DNA of 64,000 nucleotides from NCBI RefSeq assembly GCF_954871325.1, contig NC_088775.1, forward strand, positions 82,685,561 through 82,749,560, written 5' to 3'. Both the position numbers and the translations under genes were made by a program. Below the pieces are notes generated by a model. That model did not search any database, had not been told where the DNA came from, and worked only from the letters and a program-made list of their open reading frames with translations. Source of the DNA: Gordionus sp. m RMFG-2023. Its lineage: Eukaryota; Nematomorpha; Gordioida; Chordodea; Parachordodidae. Below, in pieces: positions 47,601 to 59,100 of this stretch. Numbering within the stretch: position 1 is the stretch's first letter; every line of letters begins with the position of its first letter.

Positions 47601-50600
47601 CTTGCAAGAAACAAGGCGCTTATATGTTCGGGTGAACCGGGCTTGAGAAATAAGCCCCAATGCAGATAACATTTCTTTTATTTTATTATATTTTGGAAAT
47701 ATAATTGATAAACTAGTATAATTTGCTTGTACAATGATTTATTTTTTTATTTCAAAATTATAAAGGCCTATTTTCGGAAAATAATTTCAGTTCGGGCTGG
47801 GTCGGATCTAATATATTTTTATAAAATTACGGGCCGGCCCAGATCAGGCTTAAATTTTTAAATAGATATCATTACGGTTTCTTAAAAATTGATATTTTTT
47901 AAATTGCAAGAAACAAGGCGCTTATATGTTCGGGTGAACCGGGCTTGAGAAATAAGCCCCAATGCAGATAACATTTCTTTTATTTTATTATATTTTGGAA
48001 ATATAATTGATAAACTAGTATAATTTGCTTGTACAATGATTTATTTTTTTATTTCAAAATTATAAAGGCAATATAAAATCTCTTGCAAATGCTGAAAAAA
48101 TATTGGGCGCCAAAGGTAACTTTTGTGTGATATTTAATTTTTTTTTATTTATGGTATTCTTAAAATGTTTTGTTTGTATTCTTTTAAGAGAGTTTCAAAC
48201 GCTTCGGAATTAAAAGGGCATTTTTGAGGGTAAACTATATATTTAAAAGGAGATTAGTTGATAACCTTAAGCACAGGCTCATTGCAAGCGAAGGGGAAAG
48301 CATATTAAAAACGTTCATTATTAATACCATATATTAGAAAGTGAACTCATTCAGGATCTAGTTTATGACCCTAAAGACAGGCAGGAAATCAAGGTGGAAC
48401 AATGGTTCGATAGGCCTAGCTTTAAATGGTTATCCCAAAATTTGCCCGAATATCCTGAGGCCCAACGGGATACCCAAAGACATTCTCGAGAATCAGATTT
48501 TGACCAAACTGACGAAGAAGTTGAGGATGACCCAAAAAGAATGATGGTTGACGATGAAATTATTACGTCGGAACATGATATCGAATCAGATACCCAAAAT
48601 GAGCTCAGATGGGAGACAGGCAACCGAGAATCGAGTGTCGATTCAGGTACGAATATTTTGACATTTTCAGGATCCCTTGAATTTTACGATTCCTCTATCT
48701 TTTTTTTTAAAAAAAATTTAATGACAATTTTTTCAATTTAAACTTTTGTGTTTAAAATTATATATTTTATGTAGTTTTTTTTTGTGCTAACCTTATTATT
48801 AAATAATATTAACATCTTCTTAGCTATTGGAATGCAAAATGAAATGTCGGGTGAAGAGACGGAGGCTGAATCCGCGTATGGTAATGACGGTAACGATACT
48901 GAAGCGGACAATATGGAAAACGACAGCGGTAATCTTGATACACCCGAAGAGATGTTACTCGCGACCTATATGGTTCAATCTAAGAAAAAGAAGAACGAGG
49001 TCGAGGACGAATCTTACCATAGGTTAGTTTATTTATTCATTTTGAGTTGGTTTTTTTGGATGAATCTATCATCATTATATTTTTTTATCTTAAAGGTAAA
49101 TTGGAGTTTTAAATTATTATTTAAATTATAGTATAGTTTGGTTACCCGTTTTACATTCATGTATCACGTCATTAATTTTATTATTATTTTGCGGATTATT
49201 TACTTTATTTATAAATGCACGAGAAAAATGGTTATTTTTCCTTCGCCTTACTCAAACCTACTCTGAAACGTTTCAAGCCTCAGAAATAAACTAAAAATTC
49301 AGCTTTATGTAGATTGGATTAATTCGCTGGTTTGGAGTTGGCTAGAATAGATTGAATTTTACCAAACTATTTGTATTGATAAGTATGGGTATCTAAAATA
49401 GAGATTAATGTTGTTAAAAAGCCCAATTCATGTCGATTTTTAAAACGGCCCAATTAAGACTATAAGCAAAATAATATTGTGTAAGCCTGGTGATTTTATT
49501 CATAGATGGCAGAAAGGTTTGGGCTTTTATTTGCCTGAGGCTAGTGCAATTTTAAAAAATTGACCCAAATCGGGCTTTTTAACAATACTAATAGAGATAT
49601 ATAGCTTAATATATATACAAGCCACCTTGAAAGTAAAGTTGGTAGACATCTAAATGGGGTAGGGGGGTAAATTTCTGAGGGAGGTAGAAGGTAGGTATCT
49701 AATGGTTGGTTAAATTTATTATGGGTTACTAATGACATATTTAGATAAAATAAAGCAAAGTATATTGCTCTAATAATTAAATTATAGGCCTATTTTAATA
49801 TAAATAAATTATCAAACATAAGCCAAACTATACTATATATTATTGCTTACAATCACAGGCATTAAAATAAAAGTCCCCCCCCCCCATCCGGTCCGATTTT
49901 TTTTTAAAATTTTTCCTGCCCGGCCTGATCTCGAACGAAATTTCTTTTTTTATTTGTCCCGAAAAGCCCGACCCGAAATATAAATTATTTGTCCCCCGGC
50001 CCTAATTTATTTAAATATAGAAATTTAATATATTTTTTATTGTAAAAAAAATATTCTACAAATAAAAAATATTCGCGCCTTATTTCTTGCAAGAATTTTG
50101 AACTATATCAATTTATTTGAACGAATATATATTACAATTTACTAATTTCTATAAATGTTTATATTAATTAATAGTATCTGCTAAATATTTAATGTAGCTT
50201 GGAGATTGATATTTAGGCCATTAAGAACTCAGTAATCAACTGTATGCGAATTTTTTTTAAAGGGTTGGTCTCGAAATTTTTTTTATGGGGGGGGGGGGGG
50301 GGGGGGTTGCTTCCCGTGAATTTTCTGTCTTGCAGACTTTGATTCTGATTCCGAGAGTGACTCATTATATTTGTGATTTAGTATACGATTCAATTTTTCT
50401 TTCTTTTAAAATAAAACAATAAAAAGTATTATGACTTATTTGGGTTTAATATAAGTCAAAATATTTTCATTTAATAAGCCAGAGTATGAAAAAATTCATT
50501 AAAATATTATGAACAAAGATTTTATTTAAAATTTTTGATATTATCTTCTTTAAAGGTATTTTGGTTCCCGTTCTGAATCTCTAAGAACAAAAAAAATTGA

Positions 50601-51492
50601 GGATATCGTTTATATTTTATAGAAAATTTTTTAAGAAAATTCAAAATTTTGCTATTTAAATTGAGATTTTAACAAAATCGATTAAAATGGAGGAAATGTT
50701 TACTTTCATTATTATATTATTTTTAATATCACTTTTAAAAGGAAATATAAGCTAGATTCCCAATTTTTAGCGATTTTTGTTTTCGTCAATTAGAACTTAT
50801 CCTTTTTGGCATATTTAGGTAAAATTTGATCAGAAATATCTGTTTTGTAAAAAAAAACATTCTTACCATATTAAATTAGGTACACTTTCGGTGAAAAGGC
50901 TACGTCACTTCCGGACTGGTTCGTGGCCGACGAACGTAAACACTATTTTAAACGATTGTTGCCTCCTCAAGCTCTTCCTTCCGAAATTGTCGAAGAAACG
51001 CGTTTGAAATATGGTCAATCTCTTAACTCTCGACCCATCAAAAAGGTTCTTGAAGCCAGGGCGCGCAAAAAAAGACGCGCAGCAAAACGCCTTGCCAAAG
51101 TAGTAGATAGAGCGCAAAAATTGACGGCCTCCATTAACCCCTTCGGTATTCACGGCGATAAAAGTGGAGAAAATGATACGAGCGCCGCTAGTCAAGCTAT
51201 TCAGCGTAACCTCATAGCCCGAGCGAAACGCACGCGAAGTATCGCCGCGTCCTCCAAACGGGACAAGATGTATGTGGTGGCGAAAGGGCGTAAAGGAAAC
51301 GCCGGGACAGTTTCCTCTTCGAGAAAGAAAGGTAGAGGTGACAAAAATTTAAAAGTCAAAAAGGTGGATCGGCGAATGAAAAAGGATGATTGGAAACGGA
51401 AAAAAGAAGCAAAAGGGAAAGGGAAGGTTAAAGGCCGAAAAAGAGTTAATACTGGCGGAAGTAGGAAAAAGAGCACTGGAAGGAAAAATTGA
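44647..51492 (+). CDS. FTSJ3: Spb1/FTSJ3 pre-rRNA 2'-O-methyltransferase, nine exons, 851 aa
   Basis: Exons: 44647-44713, 44757-44909, 44956-45035, 45078-45177, 45223-46041, 46129-46344, 48338-48646, 48824-49022, 50880-51492. They total 2556 nt, in phase throughout (human FTSJ3 is 847 aa). The N-terminal FtsJ domain reads [33 protein letters not shown] (SAM site), [26 protein letters not shown] and [11 protein letters not shown]. The K-D-K-E catalytic tetrad is K31, D117, K157 and E192. The middle is acidic and divergent. The Spb1 C-terminal domain is clear: [64 protein letters not shown], ending in a Lys/Arg-rich nucleolar-type tail. The family methylates 25S/28S rRNA in nucleolar 60S precursors. 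The early introns are 42-46 nt; introns 6 and 8 are about 1.9-2.0 kb and hold repeats. Confidence 0.95.
46649..48292. repeat. Direct repeat pair of about 55 bp inside FTSJ3 intron 6
   Basis: Segments at 46649-46704 and 48236-48292 share TAAAAGGAGATTAGTTG, then ACCT-AAGCACAGGC and CATTGCAA-CGA, about 85 percent identical in the same orientation. They bracket a 1.6 kb interior with a 62-codon open frame (46975-47163) and the 307-bp tandem duplication. They may be relics of a larger tandem duplication or element ends. Confidence 0.6.
47431..48069. mobile_element. GGCC-rich short element with internal 307-bp tandem duplication
   Basis: The left border TAGAGATCTGCAAATCCC is followed by GGCCAGGCCTGGCC. 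From 47458 a 307-bp unit (starts GGCCTATTTTCGGAAAATAA) is directly repeated at 47765-48069 with about 98 percent identity, the second copy lacking 5 bp. Both contain GGGCTGGGTCGGATC and GGGCCGGCCCAGATC. The duplication is recent. The border matches other GC-rich remnants at 9375 and 11470. Confidence 0.75.
49406..49590. mobile_element. Short hAT-type MITE (copy B), 185 bp, in FTSJ3 intron 8
   Basis: Ends are TAATGTTGTTAAAAAGCCC and, reversed, TAGTATTGTTAAAAAGCCC. It is flanked by a perfect 8-bp duplication ATAGAGAT at 49398-49405 and 49591-49598. The interior is an imperfect palindrome shared with 22500 and 54061. It has no coding capacity. Confidence 0.9.
49870..50010. repeat. CCCGGCC/CCCGACCC-rich remnant in FTSJ3 intron 8
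   Basis: A C-run followed by CCGGTCCG, CTGCCCGGCCTGATC and GCCCGACCCGAAATATAAA closely resembles the element near 11217 (GCCCGACCCGAAATATAAGC). Probably a truncated copy of that family. Confidence 0.5.
50287..50306. repeat. Homopolymer run of 20 G
   Basis: A 20-base G run lies in intron 8 of FTSJ3, in otherwise AT-rich DNA. It could form quadruplex structure in the transcript; length may vary or be misassembled. Confidence 0.9.
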
Positions 51493-51581
51493 TTAAGAAA
51501 ATTTTTTGTTATGATTGCATTTGTGTGCTATAAACGATTTTGATTGTAAATTATATCTTTATATATTGTACAAACATTTAT

Positions 51582-51587
51582 AATAAA
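51582..51587 (+). terminator. Likely polyadenylation signal AATAAA for FTSJ3
   Basis: The hexamer lies 90 bp after the FTSJ3 stop codon. Because the DNA is so AT-rich the hexamer is common, so this rests on position only. Confidence 0.4.
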
Positions 51588-51592
51588 GATTA

Positions 51593-52332
51593 AATTAATA
51601 TTATTTATTACATTCACTTTGAAAAAGGTTATTGAAATTAGTTCGATATTAATAATTATGCTTAAATGTTTTTCGGTTATTAATATATTGTCTGAAGGGA
51701 TTGACAAATTTTAAAAAAATTACTAGATAAAGATACAAATACTCTTTTAAGATATAGATACAATATATATTTAAAAAAGTTTAATAATATATTAGATAAT
51801 TAAAAATTTTGTGGGGTCAAAGAGAGCAAAATAATGCTATATTTAAAAAAATTGATGTGCTTCTATTTATGTAAGCTGCGAGTATCAAGACATTTGTCTT
51901 TAATATAATTAAATATCACCACCTCGATTTCATTAGCCTCATTATTTTTTGAAAGAATATTATTAAAACAAAAATAATTGCCCTCTTCAATAAAAGAGGA
52001 TGATTTCTAAGGCTGGTCAAATTCATTAACCCTGTCCTTAAAAATGGATGTGCAGTAACCGATTTTGCAAATATTTTTTTTATCATCAATATCATCCCAT
52101 TTAATTTTAAATAAGGATTTAAATGGTGGCTACCATTTTATATTAATAATAAAAATATTTTCTACTTTTATTCAACCTAATTTCTATGACTTTAACGATA
52201 GGCAAAAACCTAAACTTATTTTTTTTAACAAATAAAATTAGGACCTAGTCCCCAAATTATTTTGCCTCGCAGCTTATCAATAGTTATTGCTAAAGGATAC
52301 ATTGCTTTAGGATACTCGTTTAGATTTACATT
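51593..52332. other. Intergenic, nothing recognised
   Basis: AT-rich, no supported feature. Confidence 0.4.
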
Positions 52333-52786
52333 CAGCGTCTACATGAGCGGGAGGGGTAGGAACAGTTTGTATCCTATTTTTTGAGGGGGGTAGGGGTAGG
52401 CGGCTTTAATGGGGGTAGGATAAATTTTTGGGGGGATTATCTATTGAATTTTGAGATGAAATAGTACAAAATTTATTTTGTAAAAATTATTACTTTTATT
52501 ATAGAACTATTATAATACAATTCATCGATTAAATATATATATTGCAAACAATTTTACATATTGTTTTCCAAATAAAACTTTCTGCTATCCTTTTAAATTA
52601 CATTTAAAAGGTTTAGATATTTCAGCAAGCTCATAAAATTATAATAATAAATTCATTGTAAATAATGGAGGATTTAATTGAAATTATTATCTAAAAAATA
52701 AATCCTTTAGATAATTTTTTAGGGGGGTAGGCAAAGGTTTTTGAAGGGGGTTTGCATCCAGTGAAAATCCTGTCATGTAGACGCTG
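52333..52786. mobile_element. hAT-type non-autonomous element, 454 bp
   Basis: Terminal repeats CAGCGTCTACATGA and, reversed, CAGCGTCTACATGA are perfect over 14 bp and fit YARNG. They are flanked by a perfect 8-bp duplication TTTACATT (52325-52332 and 52787-52794). G-rich subterminal motifs (GGGGTAGG and related) occur inside both ends. No coding frame. Confidence 0.88.
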
Positions 52787-52794
52787 TTTACATT

Positions 52795-54051
52795 TAATAT
52801 CTTTCAACTTTGTAAAATTAAGTTTTTCCCAGTACTGGCTAGGATTAAATTTTATTAAAGACTATACCAACGGGTTATACATATACAGTACTATTAATAT
52901 TATTAGTGGGAAATTTAAAAGAAAAATTTTTAATAGTTTAACTCAAATTTAAATTAAATAAAAATTTTAATATATCAAAAAAAGAATGAGAAATATCTGT
53001 ATTTTTTGCGGCTCAAATATAATTTAAGTTCTTTGATTTGCAACAAATTGCACAATACCAATTTTCTTACATTTGTTATATGCTGCAATTGTGACTAGAC
53101 AACTTTCATCTAGGTTATAACTTAACCCACATTTATTACTCATTATAACCATTATCGTCAAACGTATTGAATTTGGCTTTACTATGATTCACACATATTA
53201 GTTTTAAATAGATGTTTATAATAATTATCATTATTTTTATTTATCTTATGACACTGACATATTTTTATCTGATATTTCTTGTCTGCACCCTTAGAAGCGA
53301 TTGCCAAATATAAGAATAAATTGGAAAGTCAATACGTTATTGTTATATTTCGTATATTTATAAGGTTATAATATTCTACGTTATTTGAATAATATATTTG
53401 TTATATATTAGTATAGCGCATTTATATTTGATATAATATAAAAGGCCAGTTAAATTGAATAAATATAGAATAGTATATATATTATATACACAAGAAGTGA
53501 GAATTATATGCGCAATTTTCGGGTGTAGACTTTTTGTCCAAATCTTTTTATATTACCTATGGACGTTTAAATTATAGTCCTGGTGAGGCTTGCTATACAA
53601 ACATGTAGCTCCTCATTTTCTTCCCCTATATTTAACATATCCTGATATTACTGTTCCAAATAATAAAATATTAACAAGAATAACCTATTAAATTCGATTA
53701 ATGGAAGCCAACTCAAAGAAAAAAACTATTACAAAGGAAAAAGTCATATATGTATTGTTATTAAAGTGAAATAATAAAAGCCAGAATTATCCAAACCATA
53801 AATGATTGCAATGTGGATAAATTTGCTGCAAATTTATCTACCAAAAACAGAAAAAATTTATATTAATCTTGGCAATATGATGGTGATAAAAAATCAAATT
53901 AATATAATTTAAATATAATCTATTTATAAAAATATCTATCATTTTTATGTTAATAATAAATTCAGAGTGAGCAAAAGTTTTTTTTATCAACATTAAATAT
54001 TCGCAGAAAAGAATATTTGATTATTTTATAATATAAAAGATAATAATATTA
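52795..54051. other. Intergenic, nothing recognised
   Basis: AT-rich, no coding exon or element ends seen. Confidence 0.4.
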
Positions 54052-54060
54052 CCCATATGT

Positions 54061-54276
54061 AGTGTTGTTAAAAACCCTGATTTGGGTCGATTTTTCAAAA
54101 CGGCCAGATTAAGATTTTAGCTGAAATAATATTATGTAACATTGAAATTTAGATATATGTCTAATTATTTCTGCCAGCTATGAGCAAAAGCTTTAGGCTT
54201 CCATAATTTTATTTTGGTTATAATCTTAATCGAGCCATTTTTAAAGTCTACACGAATCAGGCTCTTTAACAACACT
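54061..54276. mobile_element. Short hAT-type MITE (copy C), 216 bp
   Basis: Begins AGTGTTGTTAAAAACCCTGA, ends CTCTTTAACAACACT. Flanked by CCCATATGT at 54052-54060 and 54277-54285 (9 identical bases; 8 if one is assigned to the element). The interior is palindromic: GATTAAGATTTTAGCTGAAA against TTTTGGTTATAATCTTAATC. Same family as 22500 and 49406 and same ends as the 26.4-30.7 kb fold-back element. Confidence 0.9.
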
Positions 54277-54345
54277 CCCATATGTATAAAGAAAATCACT
54301 TACACACTAATTACTTCAGAAAAATATGGGTGTTATGCAACATAT

Positions 54346-55518
54346 CAGAGTTGTTAAAGTAGCGCGCTAACTTTTTTGGTAGCTATAGCTAATAGCGGCT
54401 ACTTTTTTTATAATTATTTAATTTTTTAGCGCGCTACTTTTTTTAAAAAAATATAATGAAGGTAAGTATAAACATGAAAATTTAAATATAATATCATAAT
54501 TAATTATAATTTTTATGATTTATTATTTAATTTTGAAATAGAAATATATTTTCAATTTGTAATTTATATTTTCATTTGTATTACAAACCTAAATCACGGG
54601 TTAATGATTTATGTCATCGCCTATGGATATCCAAATCGTTGAAAGTGATTCAGACAATGATATTAAAGAAATGGAAAATACCAGGGAAGAAAATGTTTTT
54701 AATAGCTATAATACAAATTTCTCATTCCCTAGATTTGAAATTTTTTTTAAAATAAATATAAAAAACATAACTGGCTTCAAAAAATATATTTCCTCAAATC
54801 AATCCAGTTATAACCTCAAGAAACACCAAAAGGTAAATTGTCATTTTTACATTCTAATAGTATTTATTTTATAAGATTGTTCATACCAATAGCTTTAAGG
54901 AAATGGAGAAACATCTAAATAATTTTGGCATAGGCGACTCTCCATCCAAAAAGACTAATTCAATTCAAACCAAATTAATTAATAATACAAATGACAATAT
55001 TTCTCAAAAATTGGCCTATAATGTTATTGTTGATTTTATAATTGTTACAGTTCAGCCAATGTCCTTGGTTGATAATACATCATTTACCATGATGATTAAA
55101 ACTCTATACCCTCGTACAACAATTTTATGTCGCCAGCCACTAATGAGTAAAATAGCAGATAACTTTAAAGTGATGAAAGATACTCTAATAGTAGAGTTAT
55201 CATATATATGTACCACGGCAGATAGTTGGACACATAACACTAGGTAAAAACTTATAAAATGCAACAAATTACCATAAATATTTATTTTTATTACATTATA
55301 ATCAAAACTAACTGTAATATTTATAAATGTTGATTTTTATATATTTACTATACAATAATATTCTAAGCAAAAAAATATAACAAATTTGTTTCTAAATTTT
55401 TTTTATAAAAAGTAGCTAAAGCTATTTTTGAAAAATAATAGCTAATAGCGAGCTACTTTTTTGACAAATAGCGATAGCGGTAGCGTGCTACTTTTAAAAG
55501 TATCGATTAACAACTCTG
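54346..55518 (+). mobile_element. Internally deleted hAT transposon, 1173 bp
   Basis: Ends are CAGAGTTGTTAA and TTAACAACTCTG with a perfect 8-bp duplication CAACATAT (54338-54345 and 55519-55526). Subterminal zones repeat a GTAGCGCGCTAC-type palindrome (54359-54450 and 55410-55495). It encodes only the N-terminal half of a hAT transposase in two exons. The intact ends and perfect duplication suggest fairly recent movement, which would need transposase supplied from elsewhere. Confidence 0.9.
54611..55245 (+). pseudogene. N-terminal hAT transposase fragment, two exons
   Basis: Exon A 54611-54832 ends in the BED-finger tail ISSNQSSYNLKKHQK before GTAAAT. Exon B 54900-55245 joins in phase 0 and encodes the hAT N-terminal region: AYNVIVDFIIVTVQPMSLVD, FTMMIKTLYPRTTILCRQPL, ICTTADSWT, then a donor-like GTAAAA. 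The DDE core beyond the first aspartate region (TTADSWT) and the dimerisation domain are absent, so it cannot be a working transposase. It might still make a truncated DNA-binding protein; that is speculation. Confidence 0.8.
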
Positions 55519-55526
55519 CAACATAT

Positions 55527-56114
55527 TAACAGCTTTCTTAGCCTTCAATTTCATTACCATAATACTCAAAGGGAATATATAAAAATCCAACTGAACTTAC
55601 AAGTGATGTATGATCTATATAGATTATTGTTAATCATTACCTTGATATCATATTTATAGACATATATTTAATTTTAAATTTAATATTGAATTTATCATAT
55701 TAAAAAAGGATCAGTGTGATCATGTGAAAAAGATATCAGTTAATAAACATAAACAATATGAAAATCATATTCTCAAAAACGCCAGAGAATGAAAATACTT
55801 TTTAGTATTATTTATAGAAAAATAATATACAATAATATAATTATTAGTTTTATACATTCATTTTTATACCCATGAAAATCCATATTCAAATTCATAAGTT
55901 AAAATTTTATGTTTACATTATGTTATACAATAATTTATTGAATTTAAGGAGAAGTTATTTGGAGATGGAATAATATTAAGGGAAGCAATCCTTTCTTTGT
56001 AAATATGGACGATTCGTCTGATATATAAAATATTTTTATTGTATCTCCGACCGCTTGTGGTAAAGCCTTATCCAAGGCGCGGTTAATTTTTCGTAAAAAT
56101 TTCAAATTTTATGA
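55527..56114. promoter_or_regulatory. Upstream region of the VRK gene
   Basis: AT-rich, about 590 bp between the hAT element and the VRK start codon. No specific promoter element named. The promoter must lie here or further upstream within transposon DNA. Confidence 0.35.
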
Positions 56115-59100
56115 ATGCCGGGTAATATACTTATATTATACTTATTATTTTGAATATCGTTTTTTCTAGCTAAGAAGAAACCCAAAATTTTACATAAATT
56201 GCCTGAAAAATTTCCTGCGAATGAAATATTAACAGATTTAGTTGGAAATAAATGGAAATTAGGTGTTCAAATTGGAATAGGAGGCTTTGGTGCTATTTAT
56301 TTAGGTTATATATGTTGACAGCTTTTTAAAATTGATTAATATATAGCAATTCCTCATTTATCTCAATCTAAGACCAATTTAGAATATGTTGCCAAAATTG
56401 TGAGCATAGTTCTTATTAATTTTAACATTTTGTATATATGATAAATATTTATATTTTAAAGCATATACACTAAATGTAACTTTAATAAATATTTTATTGG
56501 ATTAATAAATCTTTTTATTTCTGATTTTTCTATTTCTTTTGTAAATCATTTTTGTGGTTTTTCTTAAATTTGTAAATTAACTTGGCAATATGTTTCAGTC
56601 ATGGGTAGAATCTACAAATGACCCTGACCAATTGGGATTTCACTTTTGCCCAGTAAAATTTATTCTCATCCTAATTCTATTTTTTCACTTAGGTTGCCCA
56701 GCTTTTTTTAAAATCGCTTGACACCAGTTTTTCTTAAAAATAAAAAACCTTATTAAAAATATATGTAGTTTAACACCATAATAAACAATTATTTATAATA
56801 TTAGGGAGTTGTTAAATTAAAATACTCAACTTTCTTGATTATCACTTCTATAGAATTTTAAAATTCACCAATTAGCCTAATACATAACACAATATGTCTT
56901 ATTTCTGTCAATGATAATTAAAATTTAAGATTATGGTCAAAAATATTATTTACAAATATCTTATGATAAGATATGCTGTATTGTCATCCTTATTTAAATG
57001 GAATTATATTCTTTGCTCACTCACCCCAAATTAACTTCTGACTTTGCCTGGTCCTGAATTCTTCATGTGATAAATATTTTATTTTGTTTAATATATATAT
57101 ACATGCAAATATTTTGTTTGAAGGATAGATAAAAGTATATAAAATACTAATATTCTAAAACAAATATTTTAAAAAGGTTTGAAATTATAATTAGAATGCA
57201 AAAATAATAAATTATTGACATTTTTGGGCTTGTCCAACCTGCCACAAAAAAATTTTTCACTTGTTGCACTACTACTTCGTACACTAAATATTATCTTGTC
57301 TAATTAAGCTAATTTTATAGACCATATTATATTAAAATTACTAAATGAGTATTTACTTCTTTTCCTTAAGTTTTCACTAACTCAAGAGCTCAAAATAACA
57401 TTCAAACGTAATTCAACTAGCTTTTTTGAGATAAAAGGAATATTTTTATCAATATATTCCCAAAATACTTTTCCTCTTGTCTCTAAAAAATATTTACAAT
57501 ATGGTTAACAAAATATATATACTTGCCACAACTTTTGGGGGTATTTCTTTAATTAAATATATGTTGAAGTTTGATTCTGTATTTCGTATTAAATCCATTA
57601 CTCAGCTTCAATTTGTTATGTTAATTAGAGAAATATTGAACTAATCTTATTACATGATATTACCTGTTACAATGTAGTCATTATTTTTACAAAATTTTAA
57701 TTCCATATACAGACATTCACAATTTAATATAGATAAGAATACTTTTCTTTCTCTTTTCACCTCTCTTTTCTTAAACAAAAAATGAGTTAAACAAATATCC
57801 AAGGTATCACTAATTTTAAAAGGTTGTATTAAAAAAGCATTCAAAAAATATAACAATATTTTTGTTGAATTTTATATTCCACATGAAATGAGTATAAATA
57901 TTTTTATTTATATAAGATCTTGTGCCTGAATTACTGTAATTTTTTTTGTAAATTTATATCTGGTACTGGCCTGGCACTGGTGAAAAAAATTGGTGTACAT
58001 CACTGTACAAATATCCAGATAGAATATTTTAAATTATGGCTTTATTTAATTTTATAAAAATAAATAAGGAACCTTTTAACAATGGACCATTGTTTACAGA
58101 GATGCATTTTTATCAAAGATGTTGTAAAAGAGAACAAAGTGATTATTTATTTCATTGATAATCAAAAATATATTATATTTAATGCTGTAAAGTAACCTTG
58201 ATAAAAGTAACGTCGTTCGTTATTAATCAGTTTATTATTTTTGAAGAAAAGGAACGCCATTCGTTACTTCATGGGTAACGAGTAACTCTTTTATTTTTTT
58301 CTGAGTAGCGATGATGCAAGACATTGTTCGTTACACATTTTTTCCTTAAAAAATATAGGAAAAAAATATAATTTTATTTTATATTATGACATTTTAAAAA
58401 TTTTATAAATAATTTAAGCCGAGTTTTTAATACCAACTACCAAAGTTTCTCATTTTTATTTTATTTATTACATTTTTATTGTTGAATTTTATACAATTTT
58501 GTTTATCTAAATAATATTGAATCAATCAAGGTGTTTTATATTATAAATGGGTAATTCCATTCCAAATCGGTAACTTTTCGGCCCAACCTTTTTAATTTCT
58601 ATAAAATTTTCTATGCTGAGAGAATACCATTTGAAAGCATCGAATCCAAAATTTTAGCTTCCTAGTACTCATAGTTCCAGAGATATCAATGGTCAAAAGT
58701 GCCAAAAATGATCTTTTGAAAAATACGATTTTTTGAAATAGATATAAGTTAAAAAATAATGATTTTAAAAATATAAGTTATGTCATTTTGTAACTCTATT
58801 AAAGGCCTTTTATTAAATATTAAGGATTTTTTTGAAATAATATTGTTGCGGTTTTTATTTACGTTATAAATTTTAAACATAAAAATTCCAGGTGTTTCGC
58901 TTTCCAAATTTTTTTGAATATAATATTTTCTTATTCTCCAACCTTATATCTATTCATAAAAAAATTTAAACTTGGGACAGCCATGGGTTTTTTAGTTATT
59001 ACGATTTAAAAAATCAAAAAATAAATATTTTTTTCAAAAATAGATGGCGCTCCTTTATAAAATAACGTGTTTTGTTATAATAATTATTTTTTTTAACTTT

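Noticed and set aside
46345-48337. Extra FTSJ3 exons in the large intron 6
   Set aside because: Exons 6 and 7 already join in phase and the total of 851 aa equals the family length; candidate frames in between do not resemble Spb1.
51201-51476. Minus-strand open frame of 91 codons rich in Phe and Pro
   Set aside because: Antisense of the Lys/Arg-rich FTSJ3 tail; a composition shadow.
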